Source: Nitzschia sp. DOCU1 (Eukaryota > Bacillariophyta > Bacillariophyceae > Bacillariales > Bacillariaceae). From it: a stretch of 64,000 bases of DNA. The DNA lies in assembly GCA_951394045.1 (NCBI GenBank), contig OX595996.1:558001-622000 (forward strand), read 5' to 3'. Position numbers and translations under genes: made by a program. The notes under the pieces are model-generated. The model did no database searches, was not told the DNA's origin, and worked only from the letters and a program-made list of their open reading frames with translations. Shown here piece by piece: positions 42,233 through 51,971 of the stretch. Within the stretch, counting starts at the first letter, position 1. Each line of letters begins with the position of its first letter.

Positions 42233-44245
42233 ATGAACAGCCACCGCCACTCGCCTTTTCGCTGCTGGGGGCTCTGCCAGACGACTTCCATCCTCTGGTT
42301 CGTGATGGTGGCTGCGACGGTCGTCGGTCCTTCATTTCTGTCGATTTTTCCTGCCGTGGCCATGGCACAGGGTCTGACTTGCGAAGAGGGTGAAGTTCCG
42401 ATGACATTTGGAATTTCTCATACTCTCAAGGAAGGATTCCAAGATCTTTATTTCCAAATCCAAGGCCGTCGATACCGCCTTCCTGAGGACCCCGACTTGA
42501 CTTATGACCAGTTTAATTATTACTCAGACGTTCCTGTCGAAGATGGAGGAGGCTCAATATCCAACGTAACCTCGATCTGTGTTCCGGCAAACGAGTGCTT
42601 GACGGCAACTGTCACAGTCTTTGCTTTGTTGCCTTACTCGGAAGAGAACCGCCGTTATGACTTCTCTGCCCAAGACTTTACTATGGAGTACAATGGCACC
42701 TTGGTGGATGAACCCATGGGCCCCTTTCCTTACACAGGGGAGGGGGTATATTTTGTCGCCGAGCTTGGAAACTGCGAAGTGGTTTGCGACGCTGAATCTG
42801 AGGTACTGCTAGAAATTGAAGGAGTCACTATTGATATTGCCAATTACGATTGGCAGGTCTTGGACGCCGTCAGCGGGGAACCAATCCAGCACTGCGCAGA
42901 ACCTATATATTATTGGAATTGGACAAGCTATAGTACTCAATGTTACTGGGAGGGTAGCAACTACTATCACGAGAAAATATGCCTTCCCAGAAACGGGTGT
43001 TTCACTCTTTTAGCCGGCGGGCCCTTCATCCAGGACCATGTAACCCCTGATTCAAGTACGTTTATTTTGACCTACGACGGCAGGCAGGTATCCCTGATCG
43101 AGAACATTCGATTTGAAGCAATTTTCCTGCCGGTAGACGGGGCTTCCTGTCAGTCGCTTTCATGTGGAGCCGAGGAGCAATTGTTGGAAATGTTTCTCTT
43201 TCGCAACGATGTTGATCGTGAAGAGAACCCCGTCATGAAATGGTCGCTCTCCAATGCCGGAGAACGCAAGGAAGTTTCAGCAGTAGGAAATGCGGGTGAT
43301 GGGGTCTCTGAAAATGGTATGCGCCCACTCCAATATCATCGGCAGTGTATTCCCAAGAACGACGCTTGTGTCCGCTTTGATTTATCCGTTTACCCCCAAA
43401 ATGGAGACCCCTATAACAATGGAGCACAAAACTACTATGAGTCCGGCGATTACCGCATCGTTATAGATGGCGTCATCTATGGAGACGAAGTGTACAGCTT
43501 TGGTGGGTACGAGGGAGATGAGAACGCCCCCGTGTTCGAACTTTCCCGGTATGTTGGTGACTGTACCGCTTCGAAAGCTTGTAATTTTGGAGAATCCCTA
43601 CTTGTGGTGGATATTCAGACAGGTCCCCGATCACCGCAATGGCAATACTACGATGTTACGTGGTCATTTTACCAGTACGCAAAGAAAGGCTCTTTTTGGT
43701 CGTCTCTTGCGACTGTCTACGGCGGCGCACTTCCTGACGAAAAGTACCGCTACCTGTCGTGCTATTCACCCGATGAATGGCCCTACCAACAAGCATCCTG
43801 TACCGAATTCGCCCTGAATAAAAATGGAGTAGAGAATGGGAACATTGCCAGTTTTATGGTATCCGTTGACGGCAAGTCGTTTACTGAGTACGAAGAATGT
43901 GACGCCGACTATTGCCAAGGCTATGTCATCATTCCAGTTGGTGGTGACTGCAGCAGCGACTCCCTGTCTACGGGGGCCATTGCGGGCATCACCGCCGGTG
44001 CAGCCGCGATCGTGATTGGGTTGGTTGCCTACTATCGCTACAGGAGTATCGCGAGAACAAGTAGCACAACAGCTACAACGACAGCCACTACGACCCTTAC
44101 GCCACCACGAGGAGAGGCAGTTGCAGTTCCCGTTCAAATGCCCCCTGCCCACAAACCAGTAGTAGCTGATTCTGCAAGCCATGACAACGCACAACCGGAG
44201 GACGGCACTCCTGTCACGGACGACGCCGCTGAACAATACGCATAA
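42233..44245 (+). CDS. Four-repeat type I membrane protein, copy A (unknown family)
   Basis: This intact single-exon gene encodes 670 residues. Residues about 17-46 form a signal peptide (cleavage near A-M-A-Q). Four extracellular repeats of 120-135 residues follow: 50-181, 185-306, 311-444 and 450-573. Each opens with C-x-x-x-E/S and closes at G-x-x-C or G-x-C. Inside are a W-x-V/L-like strand, a C-(I/V)-P or C-L-P ... C pair, and a (Y/V)-D/N-G strand, which suggests a beta-sandwich. A transmembrane helix (581-601) and a Thr/Pro-rich cytosolic tail end the protein. I do not recognise the family. The repeat grammar resembles Cys-bounded extracellular beta domains common in protist surface proteins. 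A surface or cell-wall role is inferred. Copies B and C lie at 45247 and 51972. Confidence 0.75.
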   Translation: MNSHRHSPFRCWGLCQTTSILWFVMVAATVVGPSFLSIFPAVAMAQGLTCEEGEVPMTFGISHTLKEGFQDLYFQIQGRRYRLPEDPDLTYDQFNYYSDVPVEDGGGSISNVTSICVPANECLTATVTVFALLPYSEENRRYDFSAQDFTMEYNGTLVDEPMGPFPYTGEGVYFVAELGNCEVVCDAESEVLLEIEGVTIDIANYDWQVLDAVSGEPIQHCAEPIYYWNWTSYSTQCYWEGSNYYHEKICLPRNGCFTLLAGGPFIQDHVTPDSSTFILTYDGRQVSLIENIRFEAIFLPVDGASCQSLSCGAEEQLLEMFLFRNDVDREENPVMKWSLSNAGERKEVSAVGNAGDGVSENGMRPLQYHRQCIPKNDACVRFDLSVYPQNGDPYNNGAQNYYESGDYRIVIDGVIYGDEVYSFGGYEGDENAPVFELSRYVGDCTASKACNFGESLLVVDIQTGPRSPQWQYYDVTWSFYQYAKKGSFWSSLATVYGGALPDEKYRYLSCYSPDEWPYQQASCTEFALNKNGVENGNIASFMVSVDGKSFTEYEECDADYCQGYVIIPVGGDCSSDSLSTGAIAGITAGAAAIVIGLVAYYRYRSIARTSSTTATTTATTTLTPPRGEAVAVPVQMPPAHKPVVADSASHDNAQPEDGTPVTDDAAEQYA

Positions 44246-45246
44246 GAATTTCTCGTTGCAGATGATACGGTCGAGTGGGATGGGGTGCCAACACAGCAGG
44301 CGAACCCGCAGGATCATCATGGTCCGCTAGGTATTGCTCAGTGGCTTGAATAGTGTCGAAATGCTACCATGAGCTTTTTACCACAGTTACAAGTTATAAT
44401 CTAAAAGAGAATCTCGCGTTCCTTTAGTCGACTATTGGAACAGGTTCGCGATAAGATATCGTAGACACCACCGGGGCAGTAGTGGTGCTTGCTACAAGCA
44501 GTGGCTGAAACGAGATCCCGCCACGACAGGCAGTGTCGATCGGGTACTTCCCCAAGAAATGACGAGCGAAACACAGCCACAACAGCTGATTCATACCATG
44601 GTCGCGAAGGTTTGGTGAGTTGCATCGGTGGGTATGTTCACGTCAACTAGTAGTAGTCCTCAGCCGCTTTCGTGTTCCATAGCTGGTAGCTTTGCCCGCA
44701 AGCGAAATCTGACAAGTGTGGTCAAGTGAGTCAATACGTGAGCTGATTAAAAAATACATAAGATATGGTAGAGAGGTGCAGACGTTTCGGTGGACGGACA
44801 AACCGTCCTTGCTTCTCAACTTCTTTTGTCAATTTGTCTTCAATCTTTCAATCTTTGAATCTCTATCTCTATGTGCTATCTTTTTGTTTCTGCCGCCACG
44901 AGAGGCATTTGCTTTCTTTCGATCAAGGCTCCTTTATTCACAACCAACATCGCTCCTTCCAGAGCATTTCCTTTCTTGGAAATAATATCTGCAATTCAAC
45001 ATACACCAGCCATTACCACGCTTCTCGTTTGTAGGCCTTTTGCCTGCCTGCGCTTTTTACGTTAGTCGCAGACGAGGTCGGTCTGCGACTAAGCTCGAAA
45101 GGAGGGAGTCCACGAAATCCGTGCATGCAGACCCTCTCCCAACGGTAGGAGGCCCAGCCATTCACCAAGCTTTCCTGCAGATGCTGATGGTTTGTTTCAT
45201 CTTGTGTGCACTACGAAAATCAACTATCATCGAACCTTCACCGATC
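44246..45246. other. Intergenic; first ~320 bp part of inverted duplication
   Basis: The stretch from about 44390 to 44560 matches, inverted, 51645-51840, including a long near-identical block around 44505-44560. The remainder up to copy B has no recognised gene. The last ~50 bp before the copy B start match the bases before copy A. Confidence 0.6.
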
Positions 45247-46434
45247 ATGAACAGCCACCGCCACTTGCCTTTTCGCTGCCGGGGGCTCTGCCAGACGACT
45301 TCCATCCTATGGTTCGTGATGGTGGCTGCGACGGTCGTCGGCCCTTCGTTTCTGTCGATTTTTCCTGCCGTGGCCATGGCACAGGGTCTGACTTGCGAAG
45401 AGGGTGAAGTTCCGATGACATTGGAATTTCTCATACTCTCAAGGAAGGATTCCAAGATCTTTATTTCCAAATCCAAGGCCGTCGATACCGCCTTCCTGAG
45501 GACCCCGGCTTGACTTATGACCAGTTTAATTATTACTCAGACGTTCCTGTCGAAGATGGAGGAGGCTCGCTATCCAAAGTCACCTCCATCTGTGTTCCGG
45601 CAAACGAGTGCTTGACGGCCAGCGTTACAGTCTTTGCGTTGCAGCCTAGTACCACTATCTGGGAGGATAACGATGAGAACAACTACTGATATGATTTTTC
45701 AGCTCAAGAATTTACTATTGAGTATAATGGCACCGTGGTGGCTGAACCCAGGGGCCCTTTTCCTTCAGTAGGGTATGGGGCATGGTTTGTCACCGAACTT
45801 GGAAACTGCGAAGTGGTTTGCGAGGATGCTGAATCTCAGGTACTGCTAGAAATTGAAGTGGCAACTAGTGACAGTGCCAACTACGATTGGCAGGTCTGGG
45901 ACGTTGAGAGCGGGGAATTGTTCACGCACTGCCCAGAACCTTTGTATTATTGGAATTCGACAGGCTCAAGTACTCAATGTTACTGGGAAGCTAACAATTT
46001 TTATCACGAGCGAATATGCCTTCCGAGAAACGGGTGTTTCACTCTTTTAGCCGGCGGGCCCTTCATCCAGGACCATGTAACCCCTGATTCAAGTACGTTT
46101 ATCGTGGCACCGACATTGCAAAGGCAATGTCGTCGTTGAAGTTGGGGGAGACTGCAGCGGCACAGTGTCTACCGGTAGAAAGATTTGGGGCATCGCCATC
46201 GGTGTCTTCGTCGGCTTGGTTGGCTTTATTGCAATTGCATACTATCTTCTCTACAGGAGTGAAAAGACGGCAAGGAGTAGTAGCGCAATGGGGGCTAAAA
46301 CGCCGGCCACTACTCTTACCACCCCTCAGCGCCAGCCACCACAAGTACCTACGATCCCTCACCCCCCACAAGGAGATGCATTTGCGGCTTCCACTGACGC
46401 AACAAGCTTGAACCTGATCACGTTAGCGTGCTAG
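45247..46434 (+). pseudogene. Four-repeat membrane protein, copy B, deletion pseudogene
   Basis: The first ~170 bp are nearly identical to copy A, including signal peptide and start context. Three lesions follow. One T is missing at about 45421 (copy A has ACATTTGG, here ACATTGG), shifting the frame. An in-frame TGA at 45687-45689 interrupts repeat 1. Near 46103 the sequence jumps from the end of repeat 2 directly to the membrane-proximal end of repeat 4, removing roughly 1.4 kb, with another frame change at the join. The transmembrane helix (G-I-A-I-G-V-F-V-G-L) and tail remain open to 46433. CTACCGGTAG lies inside it at 46169-46178, at the membrane-proximal boundary where copy A lacks it. 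It cannot encode a full family member. Confidence 0.85.
46169..46178. repeat. CTACCGGTAG palindrome, site 6
   Basis: An exact copy inside pseudogene copy B, in sequence that differs from copy A at this point. Confidence 0.8.
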
Positions 46435-46805
46435 TAGTATTGCTATACCACCGGGAGGAGTGCTAGCTGCTGTTTGTGGTCAAGATGCGAAATCTGATAG
46501 ATTTGGTCAAGTGAGTCCATTTTGCTTCTGACATACATATCTCTAGTATGTACACACAGGTTCAAAGGTGGAGACGCGACATACCTGCCTGGTTGACGGA
46601 CCGTCCGTCGCCGGGTTTCTTGGCATCTGCTCCTCTTTTCGTTTCTGCCGCCGGCCACGCGACGCCGGATAATATCGATCGATGAGACGGATTTGGTTCC
46701 TTGCCTCTCACGGCTCATTTCTTCACAACCAAACAAGATTTCTTTCCTTTCTTGGATCCAATTTCTACAATTAAACGTGTATATTAAAAGTTTCCAGCTA
46801 TTACC
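46435..46805. other. Intergenic
   Basis: This is the upstream region of the RING gene, with nothing assignable. Confidence 0.45.
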
Positions 46806-47645
46806 ATGTTTCTCGTTTGGACTTCGGAAGGAGGTGCTCTGCAATATGTCGGCCTAGGCCTGTTCCTGCTGCAGATGCTGCCACGCATGTTTCCGGATTT
46901 GACCACGATTGGATTGCTCGCCATGGTCGTACCTTCAGCAGTCATTTTTGCGACGTTTCATGCTTGGCAATCGGGTGATCTAGAACAGATCCAGCGCGAG
47001 TTTGTTGAATGGAGAAACCGATTAAAAAATCGGTTATCAGCGGCGTTTGGACTCGAGTTGTCGGACTGGGGAGTCTCGACCTTTCTTTCCACTTTAGTAG
47101 GCGCTCTTCTGGCGATGCTTTTGTTGATGGATACCTACTTGCTGTCAGTTCTTTCACAGATGGTGGCACTGGGTTTGGTTTCGTACACTCATTTCTATGG
47201 GCCTGCCCTGAATCCCCCAGGGCGCCGACGTCCAGGCCCAGAAACGCCTGCCGAACGGGCCAGTCGAATTGCCAAGATGAAAGAAATCGCCCAGCGCATT
47301 CAAACCATGCCTGTGGAGCCCTTTGTTCCTCAAGAGAATATCCATAGTCAATGTTCTATTTCTCAACTGAAGGACATGTTGAAGCGACGAGGCGTCAGCG
47401 ATGAAGAACTAAAGTCATACGTCGAACGACAGAATTTGGAAGAAACGTTGTCGCAGCGGCGAAAGTATTCCGATACCTGCTGCATATGCTTCGAGTGCTA
47501 TGAACCCGATGAACCCTTGCGCATCTTGCCGCGTTGCCACCATGAACTTCATCTAGAGTGCCTTGATAAGTGGGCCTTTACTTTCGCAAGCGCTTCGAAA
47601 AGACAACATGATCCGACATGTCCGCTTTGCAAGGAAAAGCTATGA
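46806..47645 (+). CDS. Membrane-anchored RING-H2 E3 ubiquitin ligase
   Basis: The product is 279 residues. The N-terminal third has about three to four hydrophobic helices (nt 46815-46950 and 47070-47190). A charged segment comes next, then a short SAP/CUE-like helix pair (I-S-Q-L-K-D-M-L-K-R-R-G-V). The C-terminal RING reads C-C-I-C-F-E-C, then C-H-H-E-L-H-L-E-C, W and C-P-L-C. Cys and His spacing fits RING-H2 with a stretched last loop. Such proteins ubiquitinate membrane or ER substrates with an E2 partner; the target is unknown. The gene sits inside the inverted duplication and has no homologue in the other arm. The ATG at 46806 begins the first hydrophobic stretch. Confidence 0.8.
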   Translation: MFLVWTSEGGALQYVGLGLFLLQMLPRMFPDLTTIGLLAMVVPSAVIFATFHAWQSGDLEQIQREFVEWRNRLKNRLSAAFGLELSDWGVSTFLSTLVGALLAMLLLMDTYLLSVLSQMVALGLVSYTHFYGPALNPPGRRRPGPETPAERASRIAKMKEIAQRIQTMPVEPFVPQENIHSQCSISQLKDMLKRRGVSDEELKSYVERQNLEETLSQRRKYSDTCCICFECYEPDEPLRILPRCHHELHLECLDKWAFTFASASKRQHDPTCPLCKEKL

Positions 47646-47964
47646 CCTATATCTAGATAGAGAAGTGATAACAATATCATAGGAAAATTTTGCGACTATT
47701 TCTACGGGCTAGATAAATCCATGCGACTAGCTTCTACCGGTTAGATGCATCCATCCTTTCATGCTCGTACTGAAGGCAACACTTCTGCAAGTCGAGCCCA
47801 TGTACTGCCTGCTGCTTGATTGGTTTATCGCAAAAGTTCCGTTTCAAATGCAGATAAAATATACCTTATTGTTCCATTGTAATAGTAATATAGTAGTACT
47901 TCATTTTGCTCCATGGGGCCCAAGTGTCCCTGCTACCTTTTCCATTCTTTATATTCAGTCTGCT
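47646..47964. other. Intergenic, convergent 3' ends
   Basis: A near match to the palindrome, CTACCGGTTAG, is at about 47736. No gene was seen. Confidence 0.45.
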
Positions 47965-50900
47965 CTAGTCCGACGATGCCGTGGTGGCATTCGACGAGCC
48001 CAGAGAAAACAAGCTCCGTAACCAGCTAAGACGTGCTCTTCCCTTGCCGTCAGAGCCTTGCTTGGCGCTACCACCTCCCGTCGCGCCTGTAATCAAGTAA
48101 CCGACGACTGCCACGGCCACCCCAACGCCCACACCGAACCAGATCATTTTACGGTTTCTTCGCTTCGCGGCTTCCTGCCGCTTGCGCTCTTCGTGAGGCT
48201 TCGCCCTGAGACGCTCGCATCCTGATTCCGAAAGGACACATCGGGCAAGGTGCTCGAGGGCCTTCTGTCGCTGAAGTTCACCAAGTTCTCCTTCTGCGCT
48301 CAGCATTGAGTCGCTGGCAGAAGTCACCAGAGGTGGCTCCAAATCAAGCTCTCGACAGTGAATGGCGGCTTCGTCAATCACTGTAGCCGGTTGCCACTCG
48401 TCGTCCTCCTCGATATCTCGATCCTCCGTGGGTGCGCATTGATCGGACTTTGTTCCAACATAGACACGTGACATGTCATCCGTGAGAAGCGAGCTCTCCA
48501 AATGTTTGGCGTAGGCGAGACTAGCACTATTTGTAGAATCAAAAGCCAAAATCACCAGATCGCAACCTCCGCCATTCAAAATCTCGGAAAGTTCCTTTCG
48601 TCGTTGGGCTTGGTTTTCCGCAGCAGCTTCCGGGACCTCAGTGATGATGAGATGCGCGACAAACGTCTCGTCCTTACCATCGCTCTTAGACTTGGAACTC
48701 TTTCGCTTCAGCTTGACATATGTGCTCGACGTGCGGGGTGACCGAGTCTTGCTTGTAGACAAAGGATCCCCAGAGCAACATCCCAATGCATTCAGCAGTG
48801 CCGTCTTGCCACTGCTGGGGCTTCCCAACAACAATGCCCGTACTTCCCGGGACGGAAGCAATGAATCAGACGATACATTGGGAGCGACGGCATTTTTCTT
48901 CTTTCCTCTTCGGCTTTTCTTGTATCGCCTGGAGTCTTCGACGTGACCCAAACGAAAGAGTTCTGCCCTTGTCAGCGGGGGAGATATAGCAGAGATCGCA
49001 TGCCACAAACCCATCCATTCCAAATACGACAAAGGCTTTGAAATGACTTGACTGAACGATCCACTTACAGTTGAAATATCAACTGAAGGAAACGACTCGC
49101 CACTTACAATCGTAATGCCACTGGTGGACAAAGACTGGGACATGTTCAACGGTGACGACATTTCAGGCGAACTGCTGCTCCTGCTGTCATGTGGACTATT
49201 CGCTGACGAAGGCATGATCGGAAGACTGAAGCACCCTTCAAATTCAGCATGCGCTCGCAAGGGATGCCAAGGGGGCAAGGCTGGGTCCGCGACGATGCAA
49301 AAAATTGACTGTAGATCCTCCAGGGACAAGACGCCGTCATTGTCAGAGTCGAATTGATGGAAAAGGTCAGTAAGAAAGCGTCGTGTTGAGGGCGTCAGTG
49401 ACCAGTATTGTTCCTTGGCAACAGGTGAGGGTTGGCCGGGTGTGCCACCCGGGAGGTACGCTTCCCCGCCTTTCTTGATTCGTTCCGGTACGTGTAGCAC
49501 TAAATTGTCGTCGTAGCCAAACTTTCGTAACGCTTGCCAGGGGACGTCCAATCGGTTCTGGCTGATGAAGACATCAAAGATTGCCAGAAACCCAGCCACA
49601 GTGAACTTTCCATCTCGCACGACTTCTTCGTTCGGGTTGTTTCGCGTTACAACCTTTTTCCACCCAGTCAAGTCTCGTTCATAAACTGGAACGTGAAACG
49701 TATCGTGCTGGAATCGATCAAGCTCGGCATGACTCAGGAGACCATCGTGATCTCTATCGTACATTCTAAAGATTCGAGTAAATGCTCGTTTGCAATCCTC
49801 CGAGAGCCTGCCGATGTCCAGATCGTAGAGTGGAGTGAACGGATAAAGGACAGCTTGCTGAGCTTTGAGGAAGACTTCATCAACCCGCAACAAATTCTTG
49901 GCGCTGCATTTGATACATTGGCGGATGAAACGAAACCTTTGCATCAAGCTCACTATTTGCTGCCGCGAACGAGCGAGCACTTGCTCATCTGAGACCCCAG
50001 CGGTGCTGGAAGGCAGAAATAGATCCATTTTGTTTCCCGCTACAATTACCGGGAGCTTCGAATGAAAAATAGGAGATAGAGCAACAGAGACCAGACAACA
50101 CACCGTTGAGTTGAACGAACCATCAATTTGTAGCAGCAGTCCACTAGTCGACTCACCTCTCCATTATAACAGCGTTCAATAAGTGGCAGCCAATGATTCT
50201 CCAGGCGGAAGAATGTTTCGTCTCGATCCAAATCATACACAAGAATAATAGAGTCCACATTCTCTATCCCTCCTACATGTCCACCCCCAGAAGTCCCCGC
50301 AAGAGACTTTTGCAGACTCAAAAGAGCAGCGGGGGTCGTCGTTGGTGCCGACGCCTCACCACTCTTCAAATTGCCACTGCCGGCACTGCTTCCGGGTATC
50401 GACAGCGTGGCCACGGCAGACATGAGAGCTGCATCTCCGCCTTGAGAATCTACGATGGTCGTTATGCATGAATTTTCTGGATCGGGAGGCAATCGGACCC
50501 TTGTCATGATCCCAGGCACAACTTCAGAAAAATGTCTGGAGACGAAGGTTGAAATCAGCGATGATTTCCCGACGCCCTCTGAAAATGAATAAAAATGAGG
50601 CAAAGCGACGTTAGGACACAGAAGATTTACTAAAAAGGGAAGAGTGGAAGTGCATTGATGGCCTGTATCCAGACGATCTTCTGCAGAAAAGCAAAGAGCC
50701 CGAGCCGTTCCTTTTTTCTTCCGAAAAGGACTTTGAGTCCTTATTGATTGCGAGCCAGTCGTCAGACGTCATAGCCCGCCTCTAGCAAGCACCCCCATCA
50801 TCTGACATTAAAAATCGCAGCACCTTTAACGTCTTCGTATCTCAAGGCTCCACTGAACTTTTGACTTGGACAAATGAAACATGGCAACTTGACACTCCAG

Positions 50901-50988
50901 ACTCACCATCGCCCAAGACCAAGACAGTGATCGACGTTCTCTTGGGATTTTCGTTGCCGGATTCATCCTTTCGAACCGTAGAGCTCAT
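47965..50988 (-). CDS. Miro, mitochondrial Rho GTPase (enlarged)
   Basis: Exons 50907-50988, 50157-50578 and 47965-50055 give 864 residues. Introns are 328 and 101 nt with GTGAGT donors. The N-terminal GTPase has the P-loop G-D-E-G-V-G-K-S split by the first intron, a degenerate switch II (D-S-Q-G-G-D) and N-K-M-D for guanine recognition. Two EF-hands follow: D-R-D-H-D-G-L-L-S and D-S-D-N-D-G-V-L-S. A second GTPase has P-loop G-S-P-S-S-G-K-T and T-K-S-D, with its switch region poorly conserved. A C-terminal tail anchor (I-W-F-G-V-G-V-G-V-A-V-A-V-V-G) targets the outer mitochondrial membrane. Miro proteins are usually about 620 residues; the excess lies in Ser-rich loops between EF-hands and second GTPase. 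They control mitochondrial movement and contacts with the ER. Confidence 0.92.
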
Positions 50989-51971
50989 AGTGTTCTCCTA
51001 AACAGCAACTACCAGAATGGCGAAAGCACCTCGGAACAAGAAAGGACACTCAAAAGAGGACACCTAAGGTGTGTATACCTTTCGCCACTCGTGTAGTGAA
51101 AGGCGGCGAAGAACACCGCTGGAAGATACGAGAGAGGTGTGGGCTACTTGGGCGCATCCGTCCCGTCTTTATGTAGGACGTTTGCTATGATTTCTAAAGT
51201 TGCCACGAAATGCCACGCCCAAAGCTTCTTGTTCGCGATCGTGTTGCTGCGAGAGGGAGAAGAATACAAATTCCGGGTCCCACTGCGGCGCACCCAGCAT
51301 CATCGAATTCGACGCCGAGTACGTTCGGAATTTTCGAATCATGATGTTGGCGTTACCATAAATGGAAAAATGGAACGACGCACCGGCAACGTCATCTGGG
51401 ATTTTAGTCCTGCAAGTCGATCCCAGTCATCGCGCGCGCGCGTGCGTTTGTTGCCTACTTTTGCTCGAGTAAGTCATTTGAAACCACAAGATTAGACTCA
51501 CTTGACTTGCTAGCTTTCGCTAGACAGCCAAACCCAACTGTGCGAAACAGCACGGCTGCTGAGGATCACTACTATTTGACAATACGCACCGATGAAACTC
51601 ACTAAACTTTCGCGGCCACGGTAAGTATCAGCTGTGGTGGCTGCGTCTGGCTCGTCATTTCTTGGGGAAGTACCCGATCGACACTGTCTGTCGTGGCGGG
51701 ATCTACTCGCAGCCACCATGGCTTCTCGATGCTACTGGTAGACCTACTGCCCCGGTGGTGTCTAAGATACTATCGCGACCCAGTTCCAGCCTAACTCTCT
51801 AATCGACTAGAGGAACGTGGTATTCTCTTTCAAATTATAACTTGTAAACTGTGGTAAAATGCCCGTATTACATTTCGACAACAATGTCAAAGCCACTGCG
51901 CAATACATCCTGCTGGTTCGCACGTACAAATGGCAACTGCGCAGCAACATCGAGGACGGAACAAGCAAATC
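50989..51971. other. Intergenic; holds the other arm's non-coding homology
   Basis: This contains the Miro promoter. From about 51645 to 51850 the sequence is the inverted counterpart of DNA following copy A. A CGCGCGCGCG run lies near 51430-51440. No gene was recognised. Confidence 0.5.
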
